The translations under genes were made by a program, and so were the position numbers. DNA of 64,000 nucleotides, from assembly GCF_001266615.1 (NCBI RefSeq), contig NZ_LGHZ01000022.1:37150-101149 (forward strand). Reading direction: 5' to 3'. The DNA is from Kluyvera genomosp. 1 (GTDB lineage Bacteria > Pseudomonadota > Gammaproteobacteria > Enterobacterales > Enterobacteriaceae). The notes under the pieces were generated by a model. That model made no database searches. It saw nothing but the letters and a program-made list of their open reading frames with translations, and was not told where the DNA came from. Numbering within the stretch: the first letter of the stretch is position 1; each line of letters opens with the position of its first letter. Positions 47,269 through 60,290 of this stretch are shown here, in pieces.

Positions 47269-49701
47269 ATGAGTGTGATTGCGCAGGCAGGGGCGAAAGA
47301 GCGTCAGCTGCATAAATTTGGTGGGAGTAGTCTGGCGGATGTGAAGTGTTACCTGCGCGTTGCCGGGATTATGGCGGAGTACTCGCAGCCCGGCGATATG
47401 ATGGTGGTTTCCGCCGCCGGGAGCACCACCAACCAGCTGATCAACTGGCTCAAACTCAGCCAGACCGATCGCCTCTCTGCGCATCAGGTTCAGCAGACGC
47501 TGCGCCGCTATCAGTCGGACCTGATTAGCGGCCTGCTGCCGGCAGAAATTGCTGACGGCATGATTGCCGATTTTATCCACGACCTCGAGCGCCTGGCAGG
47601 GCTTCTGGATGCCGGCGTTAATGATACTGTGTATGCGGAAGTGGTCGGTCACGGTGAGCTGTGGTCGGCGCGTCTGATGGCAGAAGTGCTGAAGCTACAG
47701 GGTCTTGATGCGGCATGGCTCGACGCGCGCGCCTTTTTACGCGCGGAGCGCAGTGCACAGCCACAGGTGGATGAAGGTTTGTCCTATCCTCTGCTGCAAC
47801 AGCTGATGGCTCAACACCCGGGTAAACGCCTGGTAGTCACTGGGTTTATCAGCCGCAACAACGCGGGTGAAACCGTGCTGCTGGGGCGTAACGGCTCTGA
47901 CTACTCGGCCACGCAAATCGGTGCACTGGCGGGCGTTTCCCGCGTCACCATCTGGAGCGACGTCGCCGGTGTCTACAGCGCCGACCCGCGTAAAGTGAAA
48001 GATGCCTGTCTGCTGCCGCTGCTGCGTCTGGATGAAGCCAGTGAGCTGGCGCGTCTGGCGGCACCGGTACTGCATACCCGTACGCTACAGCCGGTTTCCG
48101 GCAGCGATATCGACCTGCAATTACGCTGTAGTTACACCCCCGAACAGGGTTCAACGCGCATTGAACGCGTGCTGGCATCCGGTACGGGCGCACGCATTGT
48201 CACCAGCCACGATGACGTCTGTCTGATCGAGTTCCGCGTTCCGGGCAGCCAGGACTTTAAACTGGCACATAAAGAAATTGATCAACTGCTTAAGCGTGCG
48301 CAGATCCGCCCACTGGCTGTTGGTGTTCATACCGATCATCGACTTCTGCAGTTCTGCTATACCTCCGAAGTCGCCGACAGTGCGCTGCGAATTCTTGATG
48401 AAGCTGGCCTGCCGGGTGAACTGCGCTTGCGCCAGGGGCTGGCGCTGGTAGCGATGGTGGGGGCGGGTGTCACCCGTAACCCGCTGCACTGCCACCGTTT
48501 CTGGCAGCAGCTTAAGGGTCAGCCGGTTGAGTTTACCTGGCAGTCGGAAGAGGGCATTAGCCTGGTGGCCGTACTGCGTGCTGGCCCAACCGAAAGCCTG
48601 ATTCAGGGGCTGCATCAGTCGCTGTTCCGCGCGGAAAAACGCATTGGTCTGGTGCTGTTTGGTAAAGGCAACATCGGCTCCCGCTGGCTGGAGCTGTTTG
48701 CTCGTGAGCAGGGTACGCTCTCGGCGCGTACCGGTTTTGAATTTGTGCTGGCGGGCGTGGTGGATAGCCGCCGCAGCCTGCTGAGCTACGAAGGGCTTGA
48801 TGCCAGTCGTGCGCTGGCCTTCTTCGATGACGAGGCCGTTGAGCAGGATGAAGAATCATTATTCCTGTGGATGCGCGCTCACCCATACGATGATTTAGTG
48901 GTGCTGGATATTACCGCCAGTGAACAGCTGGCCGATCAGTATCTGGATTTCGCCAGCCATGGTTTCCATGTGATCAGCGCCAACAAACTGGCCGGAGCGA
49001 GCTCCAGCGACAAGTATCGCCAAATCCACGATGCCTTCGAAAAAACCGGCCGTCACTGGTTGTATAACGCCACCGTTGGTGCGGGTCTGCCGGTTAACCA
49101 TACTGTGCGCGATTTGATCGACAGCGGCGATAGCATTCTGGCCATCAGCGGTATTTTCTCCGGGACACTCTCGTGGCTGTTTCTACAGTTTGATGGCACC
49201 GTGCCGTTTACCGATTTGGTCGATCAGGCGTGGCAGCAGGGGCTAACTGAGCCGGACCCGCGCGTTGACCTGTCTGGGAAAGACGTGATGCGTAAGCTGG
49301 TGATTCTGGCGCGCGAAGCGGGTTACGATATCGAGCCGGATCAGGTACGCGTTGAATCGCTGGTTCCCGCGCATTGTGAAGGTGGCTCTATCGACCATTT
49401 CTTTGAAAATGGTGATGAGCTCAACGAGCAAATGATCCAGCGTTTGGAAGCGGCGCAGGAAATGGGGCTGGTGCTACGCTATGTGGCGCGTTTTGACGCC
49501 AACGGCAAAGCGCGCGTTGGCGTAGAGGCGGTGCGTCAGGAACATCCGCTGGCGGCGCTGCTGCCGTGCGATAACGTGTTTGCTATCGAAAGCCGCTGGT
49601 ATCGTGATAACCCACTGGTTATTCGCGGGCCGGGTGCCGGTCGCGACGTGACCGCCGGGGCCATTCAGTCGGATATCAACCGCCTGGCACAGCTGCTGTA
49701 A
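47269..49701 (+). CDS. metL: Bifunctional aspartokinase II / homoserine dehydrogenase II
   Basis: 810 aa, the E. coli length. The N-terminal kinase begins LHKFGGSSLADVKCYLRVA (residues 15-33) and includes GRNGSDYSATQIGAL. A central regulatory linker runs to about 455. The C-terminal dehydrogenase has LVLFGKGNIGSRWLELF (NADP fold), VSANKLAG-like HVISANKLAGA and SGTLSWLF. It is the methionine-regulated, not feedback-inhibited, isozyme. Confidence 0.97.
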   Translation: MSVIAQAGAKERQLHKFGGSSLADVKCYLRVAGIMAEYSQPGDMMVVSAAGSTTNQLINWLKLSQTDRLSAHQVQQTLRRYQSDLISGLLPAEIADGMIADFIHDLERLAGLLDAGVNDTVYAEVVGHGELWSARLMAEVLKLQGLDAAWLDARAFLRAERSAQPQVDEGLSYPLLQQLMAQHPGKRLVVTGFISRNNAGETVLLGRNGSDYSATQIGALAGVSRVTIWSDVAGVYSADPRKVKDACLLPLLRLDEASELARLAAPVLHTRTLQPVSGSDIDLQLRCSYTPEQGSTRIERVLASGTGARIVTSHDDVCLIEFRVPGSQDFKLAHKEIDQLLKRAQIRPLAVGVHTDHRLLQFCYTSEVADSALRILDEAGLPGELRLRQGLALVAMVGAGVTRNPLHCHRFWQQLKGQPVEFTWQSEEGISLVAVLRAGPTESLIQGLHQSLFRAEKRIGLVLFGKGNIGSRWLELFAREQGTLSARTGFEFVLAGVVDSRRSLLSYEGLDASRALAFFDDEAVEQDEESLFLWMRAHPYDDLVVLDITASEQLADQYLDFASHGFHVISANKLAGASSSDKYRQIHDAFEKTGRHWLYNATVGAGLPVNHTVRDLIDSGDSILAISGIFSGTLSWLFLQFDGTVPFTDLVDQAWQQGLTEPDPRVDLSGKDVMRKLVILAREAGYDIEPDQVRVESLVPAHCEGGSIDHFFENGDELNEQMIQRLEAAQEMGLVLRYVARFDANGKARVGVEAVRQEHPLAALLPCDNVFAIESRWYRDNPLVIRGPGAGRDVTAGAIQSDINRLAQLL

Positions 49702-49709
49702 CCTGCCTT

Positions 49710-49742
49710 TTCTTATCCGGCCTGCGCATCATGCGTCGGTCG
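49710..49742. repeat. Degenerate REP-like sequence after metL
   Basis: CTTATCCGGCCTGCGCATCA followed by TGCGTCGGTCGG looks like the tail of a REP unit. No complete stem is seen and no clear terminator. Confidence 0.35.
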
Positions 49743-49744
49743 GT

Positions 49745-50116
49745 TTACTGCTTCGCAAATACTTCTTTTGCCGCAAACAGCCCGTTCAATGCCGCTGGGA
49801 ATCCAGCATAAACCGCCATCTGCATGATGACTTCGATAATCTCCTCTTGGGTTAATCCCACATGTAGCGCCGCGGCAATATGCACCTTCAGCTGCGGTGC
49901 GGCGTTGCCTAGCGCGGTGAGCGCGGCGACGGTAGCGATTTCCCGGCTGCGTAAGTCGAGACCCGGGCGTGCATAGATATCGCCAAAAGGAAACTCCAGC
50001 AGATAGCGGGCAAAGTCGGGAGCGATGTCTTTTAAGCTCTCGACGACCGCATCGCCGCCTTTGCCATCCACCTGTTGCAGCATTTTCTGACCGGTAATAA
50101 AGCGTTCTGAAGGCAT
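49745..50116 (-). CDS. Carboxymuconolactone decarboxylase-family protein
   Basis: 123 aa, the length of PcaC-type proteins. Family core SREIATVAALTALGNAAPQLKVHIAAALHVGLTQEEIIEVI is present. No cysteine occurs, so the CxxC redox site of the AhpD branch is absent. It is divergent from a LysR regulator that probably controls it. No aromatic-degradation genes adjoin it, so the substrate cannot be inferred. Confidence 0.8.
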   Translation of the reverse strand: MPSERFITGQKMLQQVDGKGGDAVVESLKDIAPDFARYLLEFPFGDIYARPGLDLRSREIATVAALTALGNAAPQLKVHIAAALHVGLTQEEIIEVIMQMAVYAGFPAALNGLFAAKEVFAKQ

Positions 50117-50191
50117 GACTTATTCCTCATTGATGTGGGTATGGCGTGAGGATAGGGCGCGCAGAACGATTTGGATAATACCGATTCCGTG

Positions 50192-50206
50192 ATACCTTTT
50201 TGGTAT
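50192..50206. promoter_or_regulatory. Inverted repeat at the LysR gene start
   Basis: ATACC-TTTTT-GGTAT spans the region just before and including the first bases of the ATG at 50205. A partial copy (ATACCGATTCC) lies at 50179. Likely autoregulatory T-N11-A-type LysR binding site. Confidence 0.45.
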
Positions 50207-51089
50207 GACGAATTCCGCACTTCACTCTCTCGATATTCGCCTGCTGCGCTACTTTGCCGTGGTGGCGGAAGAGAACAATATGAGCCGCGCGGCGCAGCGA
50301 CTGTTTATGTCGCAGCCTCCGCTCAGCCGCCACATTCGCCAGCTTGAAGAACGGCTGGGGCTGACGCTTTTTGTTCGCCATACCAAAGGATTGACCCTGA
50401 CCGAGGAAGGACAGCGGGTGCTGGATATTGTCCGCCCGCTGCTGTCGCAGCAGGATAAAACCTACGCGGTACTCGCTAAGTTTGCGCAAAGCGGCGTGCC
50501 GTCGCTGCGTTTAGGGTTGACCACGGCCTTTGAGCAGGGCGTGTTTAGCGAGCTGGAAATATGTCTTGAAGCCCGATTTGAGGCATTAAGTATTGTGCGT
50601 CACGGTTCGCCGGAGCTGGTGCGTCAGGTTCGGCGCGGGAAGCTGGACGCCGCGCTGGTGGCGCTGCCGCTAGAGACGGAAGGGCTTTCCGTTATCCCAC
50701 TCATTCTACAAGAACCGCTGATTGCCGCGTTGCCTTCTCGCTGGCCGGAGGCCGAGGCAAATTTGCTGACGTTGAGCGCGCTGAATTCGCGACCGCTGTT
50801 TTGGTTTAAGCGTGAGCGTAACCCCGCCTTTTTTGACTACACGCGGGGTATTTTCCGTCGTGCGGGCTATGCGCCAACCTGTATTGAAGAGCCGCTGGAA
50901 CATGACATCCTGCTGGCGCGCATTGCCCGTGGTGATGGCTTAAGCCTGTTTCCGGCGTCGTTTGCCGCCATTCAGCGGCAGGGCGTGGTGTTTCGCCCGC
51001 TCAGCGACGGGGTGCTCAACGTGCGTTGTGGATTGGTAATGCTGGCGGAAAATGAGGCGCGGCTGCGCGGGCTGGCCGATCTACTTTAA
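50205..51089 (+). CDS. LysR-family transcriptional regulator
   Basis: 294 aa. N-terminal helix-turn-helix (LDIRLLRYFAVVAEENNMSRAAQRLFMSQPPLSRHIRQLEERLG, residues 9-52), then a substrate-binding-like effector domain. Divergent from the carboxymuconolactone-decarboxylase-like gene and convergent, with a 4-bp overlap, with the MalI-like gene. The effector is unknown. Confidence 0.88.
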   Translation: MTNSALHSLDIRLLRYFAVVAEENNMSRAAQRLFMSQPPLSRHIRQLEERLGLTLFVRHTKGLTLTEEGQRVLDIVRPLLSQQDKTYAVLAKFAQSGVPSLRLGLTTAFEQGVFSELEICLEARFEALSIVRHGSPELVRQVRRGKLDAALVALPLETEGLSVIPLILQEPLIAALPSRWPEAEANLLTLSALNSRPLFWFKRERNPAFFDYTRGIFRRAGYAPTCIEEPLEHDILLARIARGDGLSLFPASFAAIQRQGVVFRPLSDGVLNVRCGLVMLAENEARLRGLADLL

Positions 51090-52102
51090 GCTGATTCGCG
51101 GGTGACCAACTGTCCGGAAAGCGTGATGGACTGATTTTGCAGCGTCGGTTCTCTGAGCTTACGGATCATCAGCGTTGCCGCCTGGCGGCCGGTCTCTTCG
51201 CTCGCCGAGGAGACATAGCTAAACGCCGGCGAAGTGAGGTTGATGTGCAGCATATCCTCAAAGCCAATCAGTGCGACCTGTTGGGTCAGAAACACGTCCT
51301 TCCCCACGGTGCGGCCCACTTTATGAATCCCATCAATGCAGCCGATCATCGCGTCCGGAGAATGGCACAGCACGGCGGTGATGGCGTTATTGTTTTCCAG
51401 CAACTGACGGGTGGCGATACTGGCGGCGTGGGTATCATCGCCGCAGGCGGGGATAAATTCTTCCCGTGGCGTAATGCCGTAGCGGGTTAAGGTGTTGCGA
51501 AAACCCTCCAACCGCTGCTGACGAATCAGATTGTTATTTTGTCCGCCCAGATAGGCGATGTAACGATGTCCGCGTTCGATAAGATAGCGCGTGGCAAGGC
51601 TTGCTGCCTGTTGGTTATCGCGCAGCACCAGATTACAGGCTTCTTTGATCGGCGATTGTGACACCACGACCAACGGCAGCGGACACTGGCGAATTTGTGC
51701 GGGAAGCGTATCGCGGTTTACATCCGATGCCAGATAGATAACCCCAGCGACACCCTGCTGCTTAAACGATAGCAGGCAACGCTCAAGATGTTCATGCTCG
51801 TTAAGCGGTTGGCCGAGAAAGACCATAAAGCCCTGCGACTCTAGCTCCTGAACGATGCTGGCCATTACTTTGATGGAGAAGCTGTCGCTAAAGTCTCTTA
51901 AGATCAGGCCAATCAGATTGGAGGTGTTGGCGCGAAGGTTGGCGGCGGCAATGTTGTGAACATAGCCCAGCTCATTGATGGCAGCCTGCACTTTCTCGAT
52001 CGTCGCATCGGAGATTTTACCTTTCTGGCGAAGCACCAGCGACACGGTCGAGACCGAGACGCCCGCCTTTTTGGCGACATCAATAATGCTGACTTTCTTC
52101 AA
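51086..52102 (-). CDS. MalI-like LacI-family repressor
   Basis: 338 aa. Helix-turn-helix SIIDVAKKAGVSVSTVSLVLRQKGKISDATIEKVQAAI (residues 4-41) and a ligand core (GLILRDFSDSFSIKVMASIVQELESQG). It most resembles MalI of the E. coli malI-malXY locus. It lies 88 bp downstream of the EIICB gene on the same strand. The palindrome AGTAGAACGTTCTACT upstream of that gene is the probable operator. Confidence 0.8.
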   Translation of the reverse strand: MKKVSIIDVAKKAGVSVSTVSLVLRQKGKISDATIEKVQAAINELGYVHNIAAANLRANTSNLIGLILRDFSDSFSIKVMASIVQELESQGFMVFLGQPLNEHEHLERCLLSFKQQGVAGVIYLASDVNRDTLPAQIRQCPLPLVVVSQSPIKEACNLVLRDNQQAASLATRYLIERGHRYIAYLGGQNNNLIRQQRLEGFRNTLTRYGITPREEFIPACGDDTHAASIATRQLLENNNAITAVLCHSPDAMIGCIDGIHKVGRTVGKDVFLTQQVALIGFEDMLHINLTSPAFSYVSSASEETGRQAATLMIRKLREPTLQNQSITLSGQLVTRESA

Positions 52103-52141
52103 AATCGCTCCCTGAGCAGACCGCTAATCCACAGAAAACAA

Positions 52142-52170
52142 GGAGGCTCCCATCAGGAATGGGAACCTCC
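52142..52170 (-). terminator. Hairpin between EIICB and the MalI-like gene
   Basis: GGAGG-c-TCCCAT ... ATGGGA-a-CCTCC: eleven pairs with one mismatch, followed on the minus strand by a T-rich tail (CTTGTTTTC). Possibly an attenuating terminator that limits repressor expression. Confidence 0.6.
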
Positions 52171-52190
52171 AACCGCTGACAATCTTATGA

Positions 52191-53690
52191 TTATTTGCCA
52201 ATCATCGTCGACATGGTTTGCGCGATAAATTGCGCTCGCGCGCCAAATATCACCTGAATGCCGTTATCGCCGACGAAAACTACCCCTCGTGCGCCGATAT
52301 TGTTAAGACCATCCTTATCCACCGCCTTTTTATCTTCTACTTCAAGACGCAGTCGGGTGATGCAGGAGCCCACGGAGGCAATATTTTGCTCACCGCCCAG
52401 CAGGCCGATGATATCGGTAGCCAGCTCGGTGTCGCTCTTGTCGTTGGCGGTTACCGTGGTTTCCGTGCGGCCCGGCGTTTTCACGTCGAAACGGCGAATG
52501 ACAAAGCGGAAGGTGAAGTAGTAAATCAGCCCCATCGGCACGCCAACGATAATGGCGTTGAGGAAGTTAGTCTGATAGCCGTTAAACGATGGCAGGATAC
52601 CAAACGAGATGTAGTCGATAAGCCCGGCGGAGAACGACTTGGCGATATGCGCATGCAGCAGGTACATCACCATATAGGAGAGACCAGCCATGATGGCGTT
52701 AAAGACGTAGAGAATCGGCGCGACGAAGATGAAGGTGAACTCGACCGGCTCGGTGATCCCGGTCAGGAAGCAGGTCAGCGCGGCAGAGAACAGAATACCG
52801 GCAGCGATTTTCTTATTCTTGGTGTGCGCTTCGTGATACATCGCCAGACAGGCAGCCGGCAGTGCGAACAGCATCAGCGGGAATTCACCCTGCATGAACT
52901 TACCGGCGTCCTGGTAGGTGTCGCTGCTGAAGGATTTGACACCCTCTTCCAGCATTTTGAACCAAATAGTCTGGTCACCGTGAATCACCTGGCCTGCGTG
53001 GGTGGTGTAGTCACCAAACGAGTACCAGAAAGATGGATACCAGATGTGGTGCAGGCCCAGTGGGATCAGCGCACGTTCAACCAGCCCGAAGATGAAGGTC
53101 GACGCGGCCTGATTATCGCCGTTGATAATCACGGACAGCGCATCGATACCCGCCTGAATATGCTGCCAAATGTACGGCAGAATCAGCCCGAGTACGAATG
53201 ACAACAGGGCGGTAGCGATAGCGACGAAACGCTTGCCGGAGAAGAAGCCGAGGAACTCCGGCAACTGCATTTTATGGAAGCGGTTATAGCACCAGGCGGC
53301 GAGGATACCGCAGATCAGGCCGCCAAAGACGCCCATCTGCAGGGTTGGAATACCGACAACCATCGCGTATTTCCCGCCTTGTCCCGCCATTTCAGGGGTA
53401 ATACTGAGTACCGTACTGATGGTGATGTTGGTGACGAAGACCGAAACGGCCGCCGACAGCGCGGCGATGCCGGATTCAGACGCCAGGCCAACCGCAGAAC
53501 CGATAGCGAACAGCATCGGCAGGTTATCAAAGATAATCCCGCCTGCGTTCATCATCAGCGGAAGATGGAATTTATCCCCAAATGCCAACAGCAGACCGGC
53601 CGCAGGCAGCAGCGAGATCGGCAGCATCAGCGCGCGACCAATCATCGACAGTTTAGAAAGCGATTTAATGACACTCGATATCAGACTCAT
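52191..53690 (-). CDS. PTS glucose/maltose-family enzyme IICB (MalX/PtsG-like)
   Basis: 499 aa. The EIIC domain (about 1-390) has ten or so hydrophobic segments, LPISLLPAAGLLLAFG, and the sugar-site GITEPVEFTFIFVAP. The C-terminal EIIB domain has the phospho-Cys in SVGSCITRLRLEVED. There is no EIIA domain, so it should depend on the general EIIA-Glc. MalX-like by context with the MalI-like repressor, but no malY is present, and the substrate may be another glucoside. Confidence 0.85.
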   Translation of the reverse strand: MSLISSVIKSLSKLSMIGRALMLPISLLPAAGLLLAFGDKFHLPLMMNAGGIIFDNLPMLFAIGSAVGLASESGIAALSAAVSVFVTNITISTVLSITPEMAGQGGKYAMVVGIPTLQMGVFGGLICGILAAWCYNRFHKMQLPEFLGFFSGKRFVAIATALLSFVLGLILPYIWQHIQAGIDALSVIINGDNQAASTFIFGLVERALIPLGLHHIWYPSFWYSFGDYTTHAGQVIHGDQTIWFKMLEEGVKSFSSDTYQDAGKFMQGEFPLMLFALPAACLAMYHEAHTKNKKIAAGILFSAALTCFLTGITEPVEFTFIFVAPILYVFNAIMAGLSYMVMYLLHAHIAKSFSAGLIDYISFGILPSFNGYQTNFLNAIIVGVPMGLIYYFTFRFVIRRFDVKTPGRTETTVTANDKSDTELATDIIGLLGGEQNIASVGSCITRLRLEVEDKKAVDKDGLNNIGARGVVFVGDNGIQVIFGARAQFIAQTMSTMIGK

Positions 53691-54984
<1,294 letters not shown>

Positions 54985-55033
54985 CCTTCCAGCAGAAGGC
55001 AATAGACGCTTTCTCTGGTAAATCATATCAAGC

Positions 55034-55083
55034 AGCCCTCTTCGGGCTGTTCCAGATAAAAGCCCTGTTTAGACAGGGCTTTT
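55034..55083. terminator. Two hairpins after metF; the second a strong bidirectional terminator
   Basis: AGCCC-tcttc-GGGCT (55034-55048), then AAAAGCCCTGT-ttag-ACAGGGCTTTT (55058-55083), an 11-bp stem with A and T ends. Confidence 0.85.
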
Positions 55084-55127
55084 GCGCAGTATAGTAACGG
55101 TCATCACATCACTGTTACGGAACGACC

Positions 55128-56039
55128 ATGTCTACCGAAGGGAAAAGCAATCCGCTGGCGCTGGTTGGCCTGCTGCTGCTGACGCTCATCTGGAGCTACA
55201 GCTGGATTGCGATGAAACAGGTGACGCTTTACATTGGCGCCTTCGATTTCACTGCACTTCGCTGTATTTTTGGCGCATTTCTATTGTTTATCGTGCTACT
55301 TATTCGTGGTCGCGGTATGCGGTCAACGCCCTTCGGCTACACCCTGGCTATTGCGCTGCTGCAAACCTGCGGCATGATTGGCCTCGCCCAGTGGGCGTTG
55401 ATGAGCGGTGGGGCGGGCAAGGTGGCTATCCTCACCTATACCATGCCGTTTTGGGTGGTCATTATGGCGGCGCTGTTTCTCAGCGAACGTATGCGGCGGC
55501 TGCAATATGGCGCGATAGGCGTGGCAGCTGCGGGGCTATGTTTGGTCATGCAGCCGTGGCAACTTGACCTCACATCGTTAAAAAGCGCACTGCTGGCGAT
55601 CCTTTCCGGCATCAGTTGGGGGGCGAGCGCGATTGTTGCTAAACGTCTGTATCAGCGCCATCCCGGGTTGGATCTGCTGGCGCTCACCAGCTGGCAGATG
55701 CTGTATGCCGCGTTGGTGATGAGCGTCGTGGCATTACTGGTTCCGCAACGGCCGATAGATTGGCAGCCGGGCGTCTTCTGGGCGTTGGGCTATAGCGCCA
55801 TTCTGGCGACGGCGTTGGCCTGGAGTCTGTGGCTATACGTCCTGCGCAATCTACCTGCCAGTATTGCTAGCCTGAGTACGTTGGCGGTTCCGGTGTTTGG
55901 CGTGCTGTTTTCCTGGTGGTTATTAGGTGAACAGCCCGACATCCTGGAAGGTTTTGGCATCGCATTGATTGTCTTTGCTCTGGCCATTGTCAGCCTGAAA
56001 AAACGGCCCTCCCAGCTGCACACTCACACTAAGCGTTGA
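55128..56039 (+). CDS. yijE: YijE, EamA/DMT-family exporter
   Basis: 303 aa, ten hydrophobic segments in two EamA repeats ([20 protein letters not shown] at residues 10-29; second from about 150, [20 protein letters not shown]). It is a clear orthologue of E. coli YijE, reported as a cystine or amino-acid exporter. In E. coli katG precedes yijE; here yijE precedes katG. Confidence 0.9.
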   Translation: MSTEGKSNPLALVGLLLLTLIWSYSWIAMKQVTLYIGAFDFTALRCIFGAFLLFIVLLIRGRGMRSTPFGYTLAIALLQTCGMIGLAQWALMSGGAGKVAILTYTMPFWVVIMAALFLSERMRRLQYGAIGVAAAGLCLVMQPWQLDLTSLKSALLAILSGISWGASAIVAKRLYQRHPGLDLLALTSWQMLYAALVMSVVALLVPQRPIDWQPGVFWALGYSAILATALAWSLWLYVLRNLPASIASLSTLAVPVFGVLFSWWLLGEQPDILEGFGIALIVFALAIVSLKKRPSQLHTHTKR

Positions 56040-58432
<2,393 letters not shown>

Positions 58433-58449
58433 GGGCTCAACGGTATAAA

Positions 58450-58475
58450 AAAATCCCCGCGTAAGCGGGGATTTT
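58450..58475. terminator. katG/gldA bidirectional terminator
   Basis: AAAATCCCCGC-GTAA-GCGGGGATTTT, an 11-bp stem. Confidence 0.92.
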
Positions 58476-58501
58476 CGTTTGTGGCATTCGACGAGGGGAA
58501 A

Positions 58502-59605
58502 TTACTCCCACTCGTGCAAGAAGCGCTGTCCGTATTGGTCGGCAACCAATAGCGCCGCGTAAACGCGGTCAGGATCGGCACCGCCTGGCATGTTGTGAAT
58601 GGTCTCGCCTTCCGCGCAGGCGGCTTCTGCCACCAGGCGCATTTTCGCCGGAATATCTTCTTTAATATCCAGCTGTGCCAGAGTAATTGGCAGGCCAACG
58701 CTGTGGCACAGTGCGGCAACGGTCTCAATCTCTTCCACCGACGCATTTTCCAGCACCAGCTGAGTGAGCGTGCCAAACGCCACTTTTTCACCGTGGTAGT
58801 AGTGGTGCGCATCCGGAATCGCCGTCATGCCATTGTGGATCGCATGCGCTGCTGCCAGGCCGCCGCTTTCAAAACCGACGCCGCTGAGATAGGTGTTGGC
58901 TTCAATGACGCGCTCCAGCGCCGGGGTGACCACGTGCTGCTCGGCGGCGAGCATCGCTTTTTCACCTTCCTCGATCAGCGTGTTGTAGCACAGCTCGGCG
59001 AGTGCCAGTGCGGCCTGAGTGCATTGGCCGCCGGCCATGGTAGTCGCACCGCTGCGAGCGCAGGCGCGCGCTTCAAACCAGGTGGCCAGTGCATCGCCAA
59101 TCCCGGCTGCCAGCAGACGCGCTGGGGCTCCGGCGACGATTTTGCTGTCGACGATAACCATGTTTGGGTTATGCGGCAGCATCAGGTAGCGGTCAAATTC
59201 ACCGTCGTCGGTGTAGAGCACAGAGAGCGCGCTACACGGGGCATCGGTGGACGCGATGGTCGGCACAATGGCGACCGGCAGATTCATAAAGTGGGCCAGC
59301 GCTTTGGCGGTATCCAGCGTTTTACCGCCGCCAATACCGAGAATCGCGTTGCATTTTGCGCTGCTCGCCACATCTTGCAGGCGATTGATTTCGTTTTGCG
59401 AACACTCGCCGCCAAACGGGGCGATTTCGACCGACAGGCCTGCGCCGGTCAGGCTCTTACGCAGCGTCTCTTCAGCAAATCCCAGCACAAACTTGTCGCC
59501 GACGACCAGCCAGCTGTTAGCCATTGGCGTGAGGTATTCACCAAGACGCATGATGACGTCGGCGCCCTGAATATACTTACCTGGTGATTGAATAATGCGA
59601 TCCAT
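58502..59605 (-). CDS. gldA: Glycerol dehydrogenase
   Basis: 367 aa, the E. coli length. Zinc-dependent, NAD-linked oxidation of glycerol to dihydroxyacetone and, in vivo, reduction of glyoxal-type compounds. NAD motif [13 protein letters not shown] (about 94-106); zinc ligands Asp of [12 protein letters not shown], His of AAAHAIHNG and His of [10 protein letters not shown]. Last gene of ptsA-fsaB-gldA. Confidence 0.97.
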   Translation of the reverse strand: MDRIIQSPGKYIQGADVIMRLGEYLTPMANSWLVVGDKFVLGFAEETLRKSLTGAGLSVEIAPFGGECSQNEINRLQDVASSAKCNAILGIGGGKTLDTAKALAHFMNLPVAIVPTIASTDAPCSALSVLYTDDGEFDRYLMLPHNPNMVIVDSKIVAGAPARLLAAGIGDALATWFEARACARSGATTMAGGQCTQAALALAELCYNTLIEEGEKAMLAAEQHVVTPALERVIEANTYLSGVGFESGGLAAAHAIHNGMTAIPDAHHYYHGEKVAFGTLTQLVLENASVEEIETVAALCHSVGLPITLAQLDIKEDIPAKMRLVAEAACAEGETIHNMPGGADPDRVYAALLVADQYGQRFLHEWE

Positions 59606-59616
59606 ACATTTCTCCC

Positions 59617-60279
59617 CTACAGGTTTAGATTTCCAAATGCGTTTTTCCAGTCTTGCTCGAACTTCTCTATAGCTGACTCTACCGCGGGTGTGCCGAGCAT
59701 TTGTTGCGCTACATCTAAAGGAAGGGTGATGGCTTCACATCCTGTTAATAAACAGTCCAGCGCCTGGCGAGGTGTTTTAAAGCTGGCGGCCAGTACTTTA
59801 CTGTCAGGTGCGTGCAGCTCCAGCAGCGTTTGCAGCTCCTGTACCATGCGGATACCGTCACCGCCCTGGGCGTCTACGCGATTGACGTAAGGGGCCACGT
59901 ACTTCGCGCCGGCCAGCGCCGCGAGCAGGCCCTGTGAGGCGCTATAGACGGCGGTGCCCAGAGTCGTAATACCTTCTCTTTTGAGCTGTTTGATCGCCGC
60001 CAGTCCTTCCGTTGTCACCGGGACTTTGACCACAATGCCGGGAATTGCCTCGTGGAGTTTACGCGCGTCGGTCACCATGCCGTCGGCATCGCGGCTCATG
60101 GTTTGGGCGAACAGCGTACCGTGTTCACCAATGGCGTGTTTCAGGCGCGGCAGCACGTCCCAGATAGACTCTCGGCTGGCAGCCACAATGCTCGGGTTGG
60201 TGGTTACGCCAGCAATCGGGAAAATTCGGGCCAGGCGTTCAACTTCCTGCACATTGGCGGTATCCAGATACAGTTCCAT
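59617..60279 (-). CDS. fsaB: Fructose-6-phosphate aldolase 2 (TalC)
   Basis: 220 aa transaldolase-family enzyme. The Schiff-base lysine is K85 in [33 protein letters not shown] and [12 protein letters not shown] complete the barrel. It joins dihydroxyacetone and glyceraldehyde-3-phosphate or cleaves fructose-6-phosphate, linking GldA's dihydroxyacetone to glycolysis. It lies 11 bp from both neighbours. Confidence 0.96.
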   Translation of the reverse strand: MELYLDTANVQEVERLARIFPIAGVTTNPSIVAASRESIWDVLPRLKHAIGEHGTLFAQTMSRDADGMVTDARKLHEAIPGIVVKVPVTTEGLAAIKQLKREGITTLGTAVYSASQGLLAALAGAKYVAPYVNRVDAQGGDGIRMVQELQTLLELHAPDSKVLAASFKTPRQALDCLLTGCEAITLPLDVAQQMLGTPAVESAIEKFEQDWKNAFGNLNL

Positions 60280-60290
60280 GCTATTTCCTC

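Noticed and set aside
52218..53201. 327-codon plus-strand frame opposite the EIICB gene
   Set aside because: Charged, repetitive antisense composition; the minus strand is clearly the PTS gene.
58595..59587. 330-codon plus-strand frame opposite gldA
   Set aside because: Antisense shadow of a conserved gene without promoter or ribosome site.
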